Shown: positions 11,252-24,058, counted from the stretch's first letter. The stretch: DNA of 64,000 bases from Cyrtodaria siliqua (GCA_037043455.1 JAWPHD010010980.1:1-64000); one strand, 5' to 3'. The notes: a model not told the origin generated them from the sequence alone. Numbers and translations: made by a program.

Positions 11252-13320
11252 ACATTGAACTACTACGTTTGTCCAAAATGGCAGTCGTTTTCAGGATGGA
11301 ATCTCCAACCTATGCTTCTGTTTTTTATCACTCTTTCGGGATTTTCTTCAGAAGTATGGATTGACAAATTATATCACTTAAAAGTTTGAAGTTTACTGAA
11401 GATATCTATTCGACAAATATATAGATTTCTACATTGGATACATGTTTAATTGCTGTTTGAAATAGGTGTGTTTACAATGGTGACAGATATGCCGATTATA
11501 AATAACCGACTCGCTGTCATCCTTACCTACTGAATATATTTTTTGACATCTATTCGAACACATCAATGAATGTCATTAAATACGTTTGTCATCTAATACT
11601 GGTAAATTCTTTTGATAAGATTGTTTTTCAATATAAATAAACAAATATTTCTCGATTTTAATTGCAACAAACCGTCTTTAGATATTTCCATATCCTCTTC
11701 TTCTTTTCCATTCACATGATTCATGCTGTTTTCAACACTTTTGTCAGTGACCGTGCGCTGGCGATTTCGCTCTGGCGTTACTTGACCTTTTTCAGTGACG
11801 GTCACTTTAACGTGTTTACTAGCAATTCGCCCAATGTCTGCAGACTTAACCCCTTATCAGGGGTATCGCTGACATAAGAAAATTTACAGAAAGGATGTCA
11901 AAATCCTTGCTGCAACTGAATGAAAATAAACAAGATGGCGGTAAAATTACAATGCACTATGGGATAGTTTGCTATTTAAATATGATTTCTTTGTTTTGGA
12001 CACAGTAAACGCGCTTGGATAGAATGGTTATGATTTAAACAAAGTATATGGGGTAGACAGTTGTCTACTAGGAATAAATTCACCATAAGCGTTGCTTATT
12101 TTCAACTTCGTTTTGTCCCGGTTATTTCCGCCGGTTAATTATGCAGAATGTCCTTTGGAGGCTTTGTGGAAAAAAAAGGACGAATTGCAAGCGTTTCAGT
12201 GCAAGAGGTACAGGCTGGTTTGCGGTCAAATAATCAGACTGGTTTCATTATATTTAATTCAGTTCAATTCAATTACATGCCGGGCGGGAGCTAGGCGAAT
12301 ATGGTTAGTGCACTGAGAGAACTAATAAGCAGTAGGCCTACATGTCTCATTAATTTAGGCAAATTAACTGTTCTTATGAATACCTCTTTGGAATATATGA
12401 TGAGGGAACACTTTTAGTGGATTCTTAGCTGGAAAAGTAGAGAAGACTATTATTACTTGTTTTAAACCACATACCTAGATCTAATAACAAATAGATTGGA
12501 CACTACGAAAATTATCTAAATTTCACGTGGCACAGCGCGAAAATTTCACAAAATATTTCCCAACTTTGCATATATCATGAAGAGATTTATAAATACAAGT
12601 TTCATTCATGCCAAATCCAATCACCAATTTAATATTCTTTCCAATGATAGTATTATGCTTTCTCTTACATTTAGAGCAAAAAGGGAGTTTGACGGAAACT
12701 TTGACTATGTCAAAACCTTGATTTTTAAAAGAACATTTTAAACTTTAAACATATTTTATACAATTTCTTATTTTGAAATAAACATTAATTATTATAATCC
12801 CATTTTGCTATTCACTATGAATGTTTTGAATGTATTCTCATCAAAATCAGTGAATAGTTGAGAGGGAAGATAGAAGGAAAAGTTAAAGTGCCACGTAATA
12901 TTTTGGTTACTTCATTGGTTAAGATAGGAAGTTTCCTATATGTTTATTAATATGTCTGTGTTTAAACTAAATAAACTATTAATGCAATTAAAACATAGGG
13001 TAGAGCTTTTCGACAAACTTATTTGACACCCGTGAAGTTTGGTGTTTTCATAATTCTCAGAATATTGAACGTATCCATCCATTATATTGTAAAAGCATAT
13101 TTTTTTTATTAAACTTTCTATTCAAACTCATTTTGTGTACGGTGCCCTAGGTAGCTTGAGTTAAGCATTAGCTATTTAGAATACTTAAGTACTGGTTTAA
13201 AATGTTTAACAATTATTCTAAATGTATATATAACATGTTAATAATGAATGATAGTGAACAATTCATAATTTTGATAAAGCATCGTTAAACTAGTCTGACC
13301 AGTCAGTGATCAGAGATTTC
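11252..13320. other. Gene-poor stretch; dispersed repeat copy 2 at 12670-12970
   Basis: No gene was recognised. The segment 12670-12970 carries the same blocks as 9722-9960 in permuted order. Short ORFs elsewhere show no motif. Confidence 0.5.
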
Positions 13321-13329
13321 ACACACCAC

Positions 13330-13410
13330 TAGTCTGATACCCTTCTCCTACTGCTCTCGTTATTCCACGAAGAGAGAGTAGCGAGCGCAGTAGGGAAACG
13401 TACCAGACTA
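13330..13410. mobile_element. 81 bp MITE with 9 bp TSD
   Basis: The element starts TAGTCTG and ends CAGACTA. Its arms pair through TACTGC...GCAGTA, and the interior carries CGAGAGCAG/AGAGAGTAGCG motifs. An exact direct repeat, acacaccac, flanks it at 13321-13329 and 13411-13419 (one more base matches if the outer t is counted). A 9-10 bp TSD suggests Mutator-like transposition. Confidence 0.75.
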
Positions 13411-13940
13411 ACACACCACTACAATTTGGTAGGTGATAGACTCGGTCTTTATCGTAGACGTTTAACCAATTTGACTGTGAAAATTAAGTTATTTACAGTC
13501 TGATTATTTTAAAACCCTGCTTATTTAATGCACATTTATATAAACTGATACAATATATGTATCTTTCAAAATCGAATCTTGAAAATTGTTTTATTGTTAC
13601 GTTGCCAAAGATTTTAGATTTTACTACAGAATTTAAGGATAACAGAGTAACACACATTTTATCATCTACTGAAAATAAGGTAAAATCTCAACATCAAGGC
13701 AATGGAAAATTATGAATACCCAAATAGAGTATCATGGGTCACTCTTGTCCATAAGTTGTTGTCTTCCGTGGGTTTTCAAAATGTATGGCTTGCTGAAAGT
13801 GTAGATAATGTTGGAGATTTTCTCTGTTCTTTAAGCAACGCTTTTTGATAATGATTTACCGTTATGGCTTGAACGTTAGAAAATTCGTCCAGAGTGTTGT
13901 TTTCCCCGAAGAAATGGTATCTCCACTCCCCGTTCCTTCT

Positions 13941-14072
13941 TCAATTGCGTCAGCGTCTTTTTGAGGTCGTTTCTGTTTTATTTTTTATGTTTACATATGT
14001 TTTTGTTCAATTGCGTCAGCCAATTCTTCTATCTGAGGTCGGTTCTGTTTTGTTTTTTTATGTTTACATATG
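13941..14072. repeat. Two-copy tandem repeat, 66 bp period
   Basis: TCAATTGCGTCAGC at 13941 recurs at 14007, and both copies continue through GAGGTCG(T/G)TTCTGTTTT and TATGTTTACATATGTTT. The two overlapping ORFs here are created by the duplication and show no protein motif. Confidence 0.7.
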
Positions 14073-14982
14073 TTTATGTTGGCCACGCAACGTATTTGTA
14101 TATCTTTATTTTAACCACGTTAATTTTTAGTCTAGTGTCTTAACTGTGTTCCGCTCCCCCATGTGTGGCGGTGTCACGCAGTGATTTGCTTTTCGCTAAC
14201 TGCGTGACATGTGACAGTTTTTCGCGGTCACAGAAATGACTTATTGTGTAGTTAATAAGAATTTTGACATTTTTAATACAAGAACTTTCACATTTGTCTT
14301 TGTGAACTGCTGTACCCAGGGTTCATAAAGTACATCTATATGTTTTAATTAACTTCACCTTTTATCTCACTTCTATTTTATTGAATTCGTGGCAAATATA
14401 TTCCAATAAACATGAACTGTAAACATCGCCTTGTACACTAAACCAAATTGCTAAGTACACAACCTAAGAATATGTCAGTAATATTCTCATTGTTTTGTGT
14501 ATTTTGCGTTTGATTAGAGATACGGTTAAACTGCAAAATAACGAGTGTAAATCGTCTGCTCTGATTGCATGAACATATTTTAAAACGTTTAAGTCAATGT
14601 GTTTTCTTACTTCGAATTAGTGAAGCTTTCGATGTTCCTTATTCTAAAATATGCCAGTTAACATTATTTTGACATCATGTTTTACTAGCATTACCACTAC
14701 AAATGCGTTTGCAAAATCAATTTTCGAAATATTTAATGTTAACGGTGAATTACAGTTACTTGAATTTCAAACAATATCAATTTAAAGTGAGGTAATTTAA
14801 GATTATCCACATTTCAGTTTTTTTATAGACGGAAAAATGGGTCAAATCTTTATGTTTTTTTCTATTATTTCATACCAATTTTAAGAATTTTATATCTTTA
14901 AGCGATCTTTGACTCATGTTATGTGTTTTGTCAGTACATTTCATGTTTTCATATAAAGGAAGGATAACTCTCAAAAGATGTA

Positions 14983-15125
14983 ACAATTTAAACAAAAAAT
15001 AAATGTTTTACAAACTATGGGTCAAAACAAAATACTTATCATATATCTATTCTAAAATATATTTAAAATAAGAAAATTAGTTAAGATACAAAAGTTGACA
15101 CTTAGACATTTTGTTCAGTGTATTG
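14983..15125. repeat. Dispersed repeat shared with 26425-26575
   Basis: The run from 'aaaaaataaatgttttacaa' to 'agaaaattagttaagataca' is closely matched at 26425-26530. No coding sequence and no ends were identified. Around 15211-15240 there is also a small hairpin (TGCCGGTG...CACCGGCA). Confidence 0.65.
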
Positions 15126-15429
15126 TTCTAAATCCATCTTTAATAATGGAATTTGTGCTTTAAAGGTGGCCTTTTAAGTGGCCATATACCATTTATTGTA
15201 TAACATTCTGCCGGTGCAATTTATAACATGACACCGGCAACTTGGTTATCACTTCCTCTTTCTTCAAAAAAATTCATAGAACAAAATGTTCAGTGATTTA
15301 TGCGGTACAAACACATAATTTTTTCAGTATTCGCAACATAAACCCACCCACCCTCTCCTTTATTGAAAACAGTGTTTTGGGATTTTTTATGTTTATATTT
15401 TCAGAACACGGAGACTTCAACGGTTTCAG

Positions 15430-15856
15430 TCTGGTTCTTCCGTCACGGCTTCAATAGGGTTTAAAGCAATCCACATTCGGGATTTCGGGATTTCCTCATG
15501 GTGGCGGCACCAATAATGTATTAAATGAATAGGAACTTCACCAGTATCGAAACAAATATTGAATAAAATATGCAGAAACAATACTGACGTGTCATTTTTT
15601 AATACTTCCGCTGGTATTAAATCAACACCAAAAGCTTTACCCATATTAGCATCGTCAGTAGCTTTTTTGACTTCTAACAACGAAATATGATTGTTCAATG
15701 CAATATTGGTATGGCCGTTGTCAGACGGGGAGAACGTAAATTCATCAATTTCAGGAACTATTACATTACTGAATTAAAAAGATTGCTAAAACCCCGTTCC
15801 CATTTATATAGGACATATTTTACCTTTGTTGACAAGGTACCGTCGTCCAAGAGTAC
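15430..15856 (-). pseudogene. Host non-LTR element, linker and start of RT (3' part)
   Basis: On the minus strand this reads directly on from 21084: the EN-RT linker (WERGFSNLFNSVM), then after a stop the N-terminal RT block ISLLEVKKA...GKAFGVD-IPAEVLKN and LFNICFDTGEVP. This block is the standard finger region of reverse transcriptase in CR1/L2-type elements. Sequence decays after PKSRM near 15480, and RT palm motifs are absent, so the copy is truncated or deleted at its 3' side. It was split from its 5' half by the I-like element at 15857-21072. Confidence 0.75.
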
Positions 15857-17165
15857 ATGTTAAACAAATAAAAAAATTAAAGAACAAAACTCTTCTTATT
15901 GAAACAGAAAAAAAATCTCATTCGGATAATTTACTCACTATTAAACAAATTTTAAACACAAAAGTCAAATGCTACCCTCACTCCTCTTTGAACATCTCCA
16001 AAGGCGTCATCAGGTGCCCGGATCTCTCCGGAGTACCTGAAGACGAAATTATTCACGAGCTTGCGCCACAGTTGGTAACTGCGGCTCGCCGAATAACCAT
16101 AAAGAGGAATGACAAAATTATCAGTACAAATACTATCATCCTCACATTTTCAACACCCGTCTCACCAAAAACAATAAAGGTGGCATATCTGCAATTGCAT
16201 GTTGACGCCTACATTCCAAACCCGTTACGTTGCTACAACTGCCAAGGCTTTGGGCACCACAACTCCAGGTGTACTAAAGAAGAACGATGTGGTAAATGTG
16301 GCGAGTCTGCATTCAAGCATAACGAACCTGATTGTCCTAACGACCTCAAATTTACCAACTGCGGTCTGGGACATCACGCAAATTCAAAATTATGTGAAAA
16401 ATTTAAAAAAGAAAAAAAAATCATAACAGTTAAATATACACAAAACATTCCCTTTCCAGAAGCACGGAAATTGATAGAAGAAAAATATATAATTTCAAGT
16501 CCGACCTCTTACGCATCTATTCTCAAAACAAAAGCAACACACACAGAATGCAGGGATGCAGGTACGCAATACGAACCACAGTCAGAAATTCAAAATCAGA
16601 AATTCAAAATACAAAGAATACTTCCTCAGTATCAAATCCAAACAAAAGTCCACAAATACAACTTAACAAACTCAAATTAAACTTTTCATCTAATCAAACT
16701 TTTTCATTTAAATGAAACACAAAATCGGCAAGCTCTTGCAATGTCAAGAGCATGCCAATTTCTCAGAATTGGAAAGGGGGTTCTTCTACGACTGTGAAGT
16801 CTAGTAGTTCCCCTGTCGTGAGGCCTAATACTACCTCGGTTGGAAGGCCTAGTGCTGCTCCAACTAAGGAAGTTGGAAAGCCTAGTGCTTCTCAAACTAG
16901 GGAGCACAAGGAGCAGCCAAAGGTGTCTAACGGCCCTATTGAGCTGCATAACAAATTCGAACAGCTCATGGACATTTCAGAGCCGGCAGCTGCACTGCCA
17001 CTTCCATCCTCGCATGAAAAGTTAGTTGAGGTGCCACTTCAGCTGACTTCTTCCAGGGAGGAGGATTCATCAGTGGAGATGTCGCTGCTTGAGTCTCCTA
17101 AGACCTCTCCTAAATCTAAGGCCAAAAATAAAAATAAAATTAAAAGTCGCCTTAACGCTCAATAA
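15857..17165 (+). pseudogene. I-like element ORF1 (gag-like, zinc knuckles), copy 1
   Basis: ORF1 encodes the nucleic-acid-binding chaperone that packages element RNA. The frame is open from the truncated 5' junction to 16680. It holds an RRM-like/PRE_C2HC-type segment (about 15985-16195), then CYNCQGFGHHNSRC at 16230-16270, CGKCGESAFKHNEPDC and a third, damaged knuckle (FTNCGLGHHANSKLC, first Cys lost), followed by KYTQNIPFPEARKL. After a disrupted stretch at 16620-16760 the Ser/Pro-rich tail continues in another frame (16752-17165) and ends in a Lys/Asn-rich basic tail. The stop overlaps the ORF2 start (TAATGG). Confidence 0.85.
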
Positions 17166-20100
17166 TGGGTAAAACTAATAAGATCATTCAATGGAATTGG
17201 CGAGGTTTGAAACCAAATTATGACGAAATCAGCTTAATTTTAAATGAACACAACCCTATTGCCTTTTGTCTTCAAGAAACATTCTTGAATACAAATGATA
17301 AGGTATCTTTTAAACAATACTCACTATACAATCATATTTGTGATACCGGGGACAAGGCGACTGGTGGAGTTTCGATAATCATTAATCGAAACATTCCTCA
17401 CAGACCTGTTGCGTTGAAAACAAATTTGCAAGCTATTGCAGTCAGTGTTACTATGCACAGAGTCATAACAATATGTTCCTTATATTTACTACCTAGTTCT
17501 TCACTAGACCCTAAAGATCTAAATCACCTAGTTGCACAATTGCCATCACCTTTTATACTCTTGGGCGATTTCAATGCACACAACTACATCTGGGGTTGTA
17601 AAGATATAAACGATAAAGGCAAGACAATTGAGGACTTCTTAGCCAAAAACAATTTGTGTCTTTTTAATAATAAATCACATACTTACTTACATCCTGCTAC
17701 AGGCTCTCATTCTTCCATTGATTTAACAATATGCGATCCAACGCTTTTGATGGATTTTTCGTGGAGTATTGGAGACGACCTCTGTGGAAGTGACCACTTC
17801 CCCATATTTCTTGAAAATATCGGCCCTCCACTTCTCGAAAAAACGCAACGATGAAAACTTCGCAAGGCTGATTGGACAACGTTTCAATCTCTTTGCGAGG
17901 AACAATTAAAGCCTTCCGTTTTCGAGGATGTCGAAGACGCTACTGCTCTTTTTACCAAAACTCTTCACGATATAGCTGATCAAACTATTCCAAAAACCTC
18001 GGCAAATCCTAAACGCCCACATAAACCATGGTACGACGATGACTGCAAAAAGGCAGTCAGCGATCGTAAAGCTGCATTAAATAATTTTAACTTGCGGCCA
18101 ACTCAAACAAATTTAGATAACTTTAGAGTTTTTCGTGCGAAAGCCCGTCGTACTATTAAGGATAGCAAGAGGAAATCCTGGAGATCTTACGTCTCTAGGA
18201 TGAATTCTCGCTCATCTCTTAAGAAGACATGGGACATGGTCCGGAAAATAAGTGGTAAAGGTAATTCTAGTTCTGTAAATCATCTTAAAACAGATAATGG
18301 AGATATAACATCTGTCAAAGATATTACAAACACTTTGGCAGAAACTTTTTCAAAAAATTCTTCTTCTGAAAATTGTCAACCAAATTTTCTGAAAAATAAG
18401 AAACAAAAAGAACAGAAGAAGCTGAACTTCAAGTCGACAAACTTGGAAAAATACAAGAAACTATTCACTCTCAAAGAACTTCGAGAGTCCCTTAAAAAGG
18501 CTCATGGTACATCAGCTGGTCCTGATGATATCCATTATCAATTACTAAAACATTTACCTGAATCCTGTCTCTCTACCCTTCTTGATATATTTAATAAGGT
18601 TTGGGTGACGGGAATCTTCCCCGATTCTTGGCGGGAAGCAATCGTTATTCCAGTCCCCAAACATGGAAAGGATCATGTACGGACCCAATAAATTATCGCC
18701 CAATCGCTTTAACGAGTTGTATATGTAAAACCATGGAACGAATGATTAATGAGAGACTCGTTTGGTACCTGGAGTCCAACAAACTGATAACAAAGTATCA
18801 AAGTGGATTCCGGCGCCAACGAGGCACAACAGACAATCTCATACGATTTGAATCGTTTATTAGGGAAGCTTTCATAAAAAAACAACATTTAGTCGCTGTA
18901 TTTTTTGACTTGGAGAAAGCTTATGATACTGCATGGAAGTACGGTATTATGAATGATCTACATGACATTGGTCTTAGAGGCCGATTACCCATTTTTATAG
19001 AGAAATTCTTAGATGATAGACAGTTTCGTGTCCGAATGAGTTCAACCCTCTCTGATATTCATGAACAGGAGATGGGTGTTCCACAGGGCAGCATACTGTC
19101 TGTCACACTTTTTAATATAAAGATTAACAGTATAGTAAAATGCATCAATCCAGGTGTGGATTGTTCTCTATATGTTGACGACTTTGTTATATGTTATCGT
19201 GCAAAAAACATGAATACTATCGAGAGACAATTACAACAATGTCTCAATAAACTTCAGACCTGGTCTGATGAAAATGGTTTTAAATTTTCTAAATCTAAAA
19301 CTAATTGTATGCACTTTTGTCAACTTCGTAAACATCATGAAGACCCTCATCTAACACTGGATGGGTCACCAATACCAGTAGTGGATGTGACAAAATTCCT
19401 TGGTCTTATTTTCGACCGTATTTTAACGTTTATACCACACCTTAAATACTTGAAGGCCAAATGCCTTAAAGCTCTCAACTTACTTAAAGTTGTTGCAAAC
19501 ACTAATTGGGGGAGCAGATCGAAATGTCCTCTTGCGACTTTACAGATCTCTCATCAGATCCAAGCTGGACAACGGCTCAATAGTATATGGATCGACTCGC
19601 AAGTCGTACTTGCAGATGCTCGACCCTATACATAATCAAGGATTACGACTCGCCTTAGGTGCCTTTCGTACATCACCAGCCGAAAGTCTATATGTTGAAG
19701 CCAATGAACCATCACTGTCTCACAGACGAGACAAATTAGCTCTTCAATACGCCATTAAATTAAAGTCTAACCCTTCAAACCCAACTTTCGATAATGTTTT
19801 TAATCCTAGTTGTGAACCTATTTTTGATCGAAAACCGAAGGCCATTCGACCATTTGGTCTTCGTATTAAACCAAAATTAAGAGACACTGAAATCGACCTA
19901 AATTTGATTGCCAAGTACAAAGTACCACAAATTCCACCGTGGACTTTGGAAACTCCAACAACTATTTTTGATCTTTGTAATAGTAACAAATACAGTACAG
20001 ACCCTAATGTCTTTCAAAGCAAATTTAATGAAATTAAATCGAAATATTGTGACTTTCAACAAATCTACACAGATGGCTCTAAAGATGGAGATAAGGTAGC

Positions 20101-20854
20101 TGCAGCAGCTGTTGTTCACAAACACAGCATAAAGAGCCGCCTGCCTGATAAGGCCTCTATCTTTTCAGCTGAACTTAAGGCAATTGAACTTGCCTTAAAT
20201 TATATTCAGGAATCTGATGATGACCATTTTGTAATATTTTCTGATTCCCTTTCATCTCTTCAAGCACTTGGTAATATGAAACATGATAACCCAGTTGTGC
20301 TTCAATTTTTAGAAAAGTACAATTATCTTATAATTGATAATGTTATTATTTTCTGCTGGCTTCCAAGCCATGTAGGAATACGTGGTAATGATAGAGCTGA
20401 TAGTGCTGCTAAGGCAGCATTATATTTACATATAACTAATACCAAATTACCTTATACTGATTTTAAAAGTTGTATTAATACATTTATTCGTAACTCTTGG
20501 CAAGCCGCTTGGGATATGTCAGTTAACAATAAACTCCATCCAATTAAACCGTTACTCGGATAATGGCGTTCTTCTAGTAGACCCATTCGTCGAGAGGAAG
20601 TTGTCCTAGCCCGGTGCAGGATAGGGCATACACGTTATACTCATTCATATTTATTACAAGGTGAGCAATTACCGGAATGTATACCCTGCTTTGCACCGTT
20701 AACGGTCAAACACATCTCATTGGAATGTGTAGACTTCGATCCTATGCGTCAAAGGTACTACAATGTTAATACTATGAAAGAGTTATTTGATACTGTAGAT
20801 TTTAGTCTTGTTTTAGATTTCCTGAAAGAGATCAGACTATATAAATCATTGTAA
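17165..20854 (+). pseudogene. I-like element ORF2 (EN-RT-RNase H), copy 1
   Basis: ORF2 carries target-primed reverse transcription. Endonuclease (17165-17850): IIQWNWRGL, LQETFL, LLGDFNAHN and GSDHFPIFL give the catalytic N, E, D and D/H. A TGA at 17852-17854 replaces the Trp codon of copy 2. RT: TSAGPDDIHY, FDLEKAYDT, GVPQGSILS and SLYVDDF (YVDD catalytic box) lie between 18500 and 19190, with frameshifts near 18690 and 19500. RNase H (20055-20430): YTDGSKDGD, AELKAIELAL, FSDSLSSL and GNDRADSAAK keep all acidic residues. A TAA at 20561-20563 interrupts the C-terminus, which then runs in frame to 20854. Confidence 0.9.
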
Positions 20855-21083
20855 TGTGTTCTTATATATATTTACTTGTTTATATACCCGTTGCCGGGCA
20901 TTTATTGATTTACATACATAGTTTATATTACACCTTATCATCCCTTTTTTTTTTTAATAGTTTTATCTTTATATATTTACATTAATTTTTAATTAATACT
21001 TCATTTTTCATATTTTTTTTTGCGCACAATATGACCTATTTATGTGTCGACGTGCCGTAAAACACCATTCATTCCAAGAGTAC

Positions 21084-22476
21084 TTCCATAGGGATAATAC
21101 GTTTCTTAGTTTGATTAATGCCGATGTTACCTATCGACTTCCAAAACTGAGTTTGGTCGGCATGTATTTCCTCAAGAATACCAGATTGCATCTTGTACCA
21201 AAAAAGAAGCTTCGACCTCTGTACCTCTCAGTCAAATTTTCTCTTAGCAGAACAATAGCCTGACTTAATATTCTTTTTTCCAGTGACATTGCTAGTTTGT
21301 AACCATATTTTCTCTAGCCGACACACGTTATTCCATAAATTTGAAAGTTCAGCACTCCACCATGGCGTTCCAGTCCTTCTTCTTTTATTATGGCATCCAA
21401 ATTGTACAGATTGTAAGGCAACTTTGCGTACATATCTAAGAGCACACCACCCGTCAAATGCTATATCAATATTCTCTTGTGTACGAAAGCTGCTTTCCAA
21501 GTCTGTTATTGTTGTATTAACTAGAAATAAAACTTTTTGATCTGATAGAAACGTGTCTGGAACCGCTTTAACATTAAACCTATCACACTGATTATCTATA
21601 CCAGAATCCAGAACACGAGGATCATCCATGATAGAAAATCCTAGGTTTATGCTCCAAGTAAGAACTGAGTGGTCTGGAAAGCCAGATGGAGCGAGGACAC
21701 TTGCATAACTTGACTGATTTATAAGATCAACAGTTCGTGTGACTTTAAACTCTTCAAAAAGTGAAAGGTGCTCGTGGCTCACTAAACAATAGACAACCAC
21801 AGAACAGCCTTTGACAGAAACAGAGATAAAATCGTTGCCAACACAGTTTCGCCCATTAAGCATGCACATACTAACATTAATTAAAAAATAAATTAAAATA
21901 TCTCCGTAAGCATTTGTCTTAAACTCGACAACATTACGATCGCAAATCGTGTCTACACCAGCAATAAAACCAGGTATGTCACCACAGCGACTGTTAAAGT
22001 CGCCACATAAATAAACTATACCATCATAGTGATTTTGATAAGTGTATATATCAGCCAACAGAGAGTCAAAAAAGTCATGGACATCAACACTTGAGTTTTC
22101 TGGTGGAATGTAGCAAACACATGGAAATACCGTAACATTCTGAAATTTATGTTGCATTTTTAACTACAGTATACCTTCTGTGGAACAGTCTAAAACATGT
22201 ATATTAAACATAAAATAAAAAAATACTAAAAATATCGTTTCGAATAAAGAAACCAATTCCACCGGAACCCGTTTTAGCACGGATATGTATGTTCTTACTG
22301 TTATTACCAAACCAGCGATATCCATCTAGCTCTAAACCAGCTTTTCCCGTTAGATGGGTCTCAGCAATTCCTATAGAATCAAGGTCTAAATGATTAACAC
22401 ATGAGGATCTAAGAGAGTAATTGTCACTTTCTACATTAATGTTCCATCCTCGAACGTTCCAAAACCCGGCACGCAT
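21084..22476 (-). pseudogene. Host non-LTR element, endonuclease region (5' part)
   Basis: This minus-strand apurinic-like endonuclease has MRAGFWNVRGWN at its start (22476), IAETHLTGKAG, the loop GSGGIGFFIRND, CGDFNSRCGD and a terminal GFPDHSVLTW. The residues expected for metal binding and catalysis (N, E, D/N, D/H) are mostly present. The usual SVVDYC block reads SVVVYC. A frameshift lies at about 22160-22205 and a TGA at about 21225 (KRKFD*EVQRS). From there the frame runs to 21084, where the I-like element begins, and resumes at 15856. The protein style is CR1/L2-like. Confidence 0.85.
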
Positions 22477-22479
22477 CTA

Positions 22480-23000
22480 AAATCTCCCTCGGTAGCCAAC
22501 ACAACGTCTGTTACTGATTCCGCTTTGGTTACCACTGTTCCGTCCGGTTTGTTCACTGTTGCTAGTAGTAGTACCAGTACTTGGACGACCAGTAGGTGCA
22601 TTCTGCATAGACGGACCATGGACACTGGCACCATCAGAGCGGGATGTGCTTCTATTAGATTCGTCTCGTCTTCGGTTGTCGGAAGTTCCACGCGTCTGAT
22701 TTCATACTTCGGGGATTATTATCGCGGTTTCTGTTGCTGAATAGACAGGTTTGTGTCCCCACGATTCAGCTAGTCAATAATGGTTCTCAAGTTATTGGCC
22801 ATAGGTCGTTCCTCGCGTGACTGATCGTGATGGATGAAAACTTTAGAGTTAACCCTGTCTTTCCTAAGATTAGCCTTTGATACCATGACTTTTTTCTTGT
22901 CCTCAGCCGACTTAAATGTAGCGATGACGACACCAGCTTTACCAGGGTGATCGGATGATTTACGCTCAATATATGCCTTAACATATTTTTCCTCATTAAG
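22480..23000 (-). pseudogene. Host non-LTR element, ORF1 C-terminal region
   Basis: Reading the minus strand from about 22996, a frame encodes EEKYVKAYIERKSSD, GVVIATFKSAEDKKKVM and NSKVFIHHDQSREERPM, followed by NNLRTIID and a TAG. This alternating beta/alpha pattern with the KVFI...Q(S)REER block resembles the RNA-binding C-terminal half of L1/CR1-type ORF1 proteins. Several stops and shifts separate it from the endonuclease start at 22476. It sits directly 5' of the endonuclease in the same orientation, as expected for ORF1 of the same element. Confidence 0.6.
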
Positions 23001-23585
23001 GGATCTCTAAATTATTTACTTAAAATATGTTTGAGATTCTGAATGATCTATTGTAAATAATTGTAATTTGAAATAACAAAACAAAACAACAAACTTGATT
23101 CATACTTATTTACCCTTGTGTGCACTGATTATATAATTGCGCAAAGTATTCCTTTAACAGTTACGCCTAATCGATAAATGTAATCCGTTAATTGCTTGCG
23201 CATAATCTGTGTTAATTAGTTTTTAACAGTTTTGATACTAATTTATTAAATCAATTAAACTTATTAACTTCAAAGTAAAGCGGGATGTTGACATTGAGTT
23301 TTTTGAGTACTTTGAGTAAATAAAGATGTATGTATGGTATAGCTTTATATATTAGGTTACCAGTAATAAGTTAGTTTATTAATAATAATGTATATGATCG
23401 CCCTTTGTGTTTATCATTTAAAATAATTCAATTCTCAGGCCGCCAGTTCCACCATATTTGGTACTCTGAAAGCCGCAGTACAACGAGAATTCCCTTCAAT
23501 GTATCATTTGCTCCGTCACCACCTGCATCTCCATCTCAGCTTCCGGGTGTAGATGTTGTCGCTGCAATAGTAATGGACCGTTACG

Positions 23586-23786
23586 TTGACGACGTCATGG
23601 GAAACCAACCCCCTTCGAACAACAGGGAATGGGGACTGCCTATTTAATGCAGTGTCGATTCAACTGTGTGGCAACGAGAGCATGCCATTTATTTTACGTT
23701 GCCATACATGCATAAATCTTATTAACAAAGTAGATCATTATATGTCTCACCCACTTCGGCGCCGAATACAGCATGTTTTTTGTTAA
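23586..23786 (+). pseudogene. OTU-type cysteine protease fragment
   Basis: The frame contains NPLRTTGNGDCLFNAVSIQLCGNE and then LRCHTCINLI. GDCLFNAVS with the nucleophile Cys, followed by an LR helix, is the catalytic block of OTU deubiquitinase-type domains. The His-containing C-terminal half is missing and the frame ends at 23786. In invertebrates such isolated OTU pieces are common in transposons (Helitrons and others) as well as host genes. No other exon is recognisable nearby, so I treat it as a fragment. Confidence 0.6.
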
Positions 23787-24058
23787 AAAAATGATATCAA
23801 TGTTTACATGTTTGTAAAGCTTTTTTCCAGTCATATATGTTTCATGTTTTACTGTTTTGTAATATGTATTCTGTTATCAGTGATATTTGTATTATTACCA
23901 TTTCCCATCCTTCCTGTCGCTCGGTATAAGGCTGGTGACCAGTGCAAATCAAAGGCAACCAGGGCTTGCCTCCGTGGGCACTGGGTAACTGCCAGGAAGC
24001 CTGTTTTTTGTTTAAAAAATGATATCAATGTTTACATGTTTGTAAAGTTTTTCCACTT
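23775..24058. repeat. Pair of ~55 bp direct repeats
   Basis: The sequence 'aaaaaatgatatcaatgttt'-'acatgtttgtaaag' occurs at 23775-23830 and again at 24003-24058, about 228 bp apart. The DNA between could be an insertion or one period of an array; no ends were recognised. Confidence 0.65.

Larger units (their letters stand above)
15857..21072 (+). mobile_element. I-like (RNase H-bearing) non-LTR retrotransposon, copy 1, 5' truncated
   Basis: This 5.2 kb insertion is flanked by the direct repeat tccaagagtac (15846-15856 and 21073-21083). It encodes a zinc-knuckle ORF1 and an ORF2 with endonuclease, RT and RNase H, the domain order of I/Nimb-type elements. The 3' UTR (20855-21072) ends ...GTGCCGTAAAACACCATTCATTC, with an ATTC-type tail rather than poly-A. 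Compared with the second copy (32157-37952) it lacks about 200 bp at the 5' end, so ORF1 has no start codon. Stops and frameshifts in both ORFs make it inactive. Confidence 0.92.

Noticed and set aside
13894..14143. Overlapping hydrophobic ORFs suggesting a small membrane protein
   Set aside because: They arise from a 66 bp tandem duplication of T-rich DNA, with no conserved start or motif.
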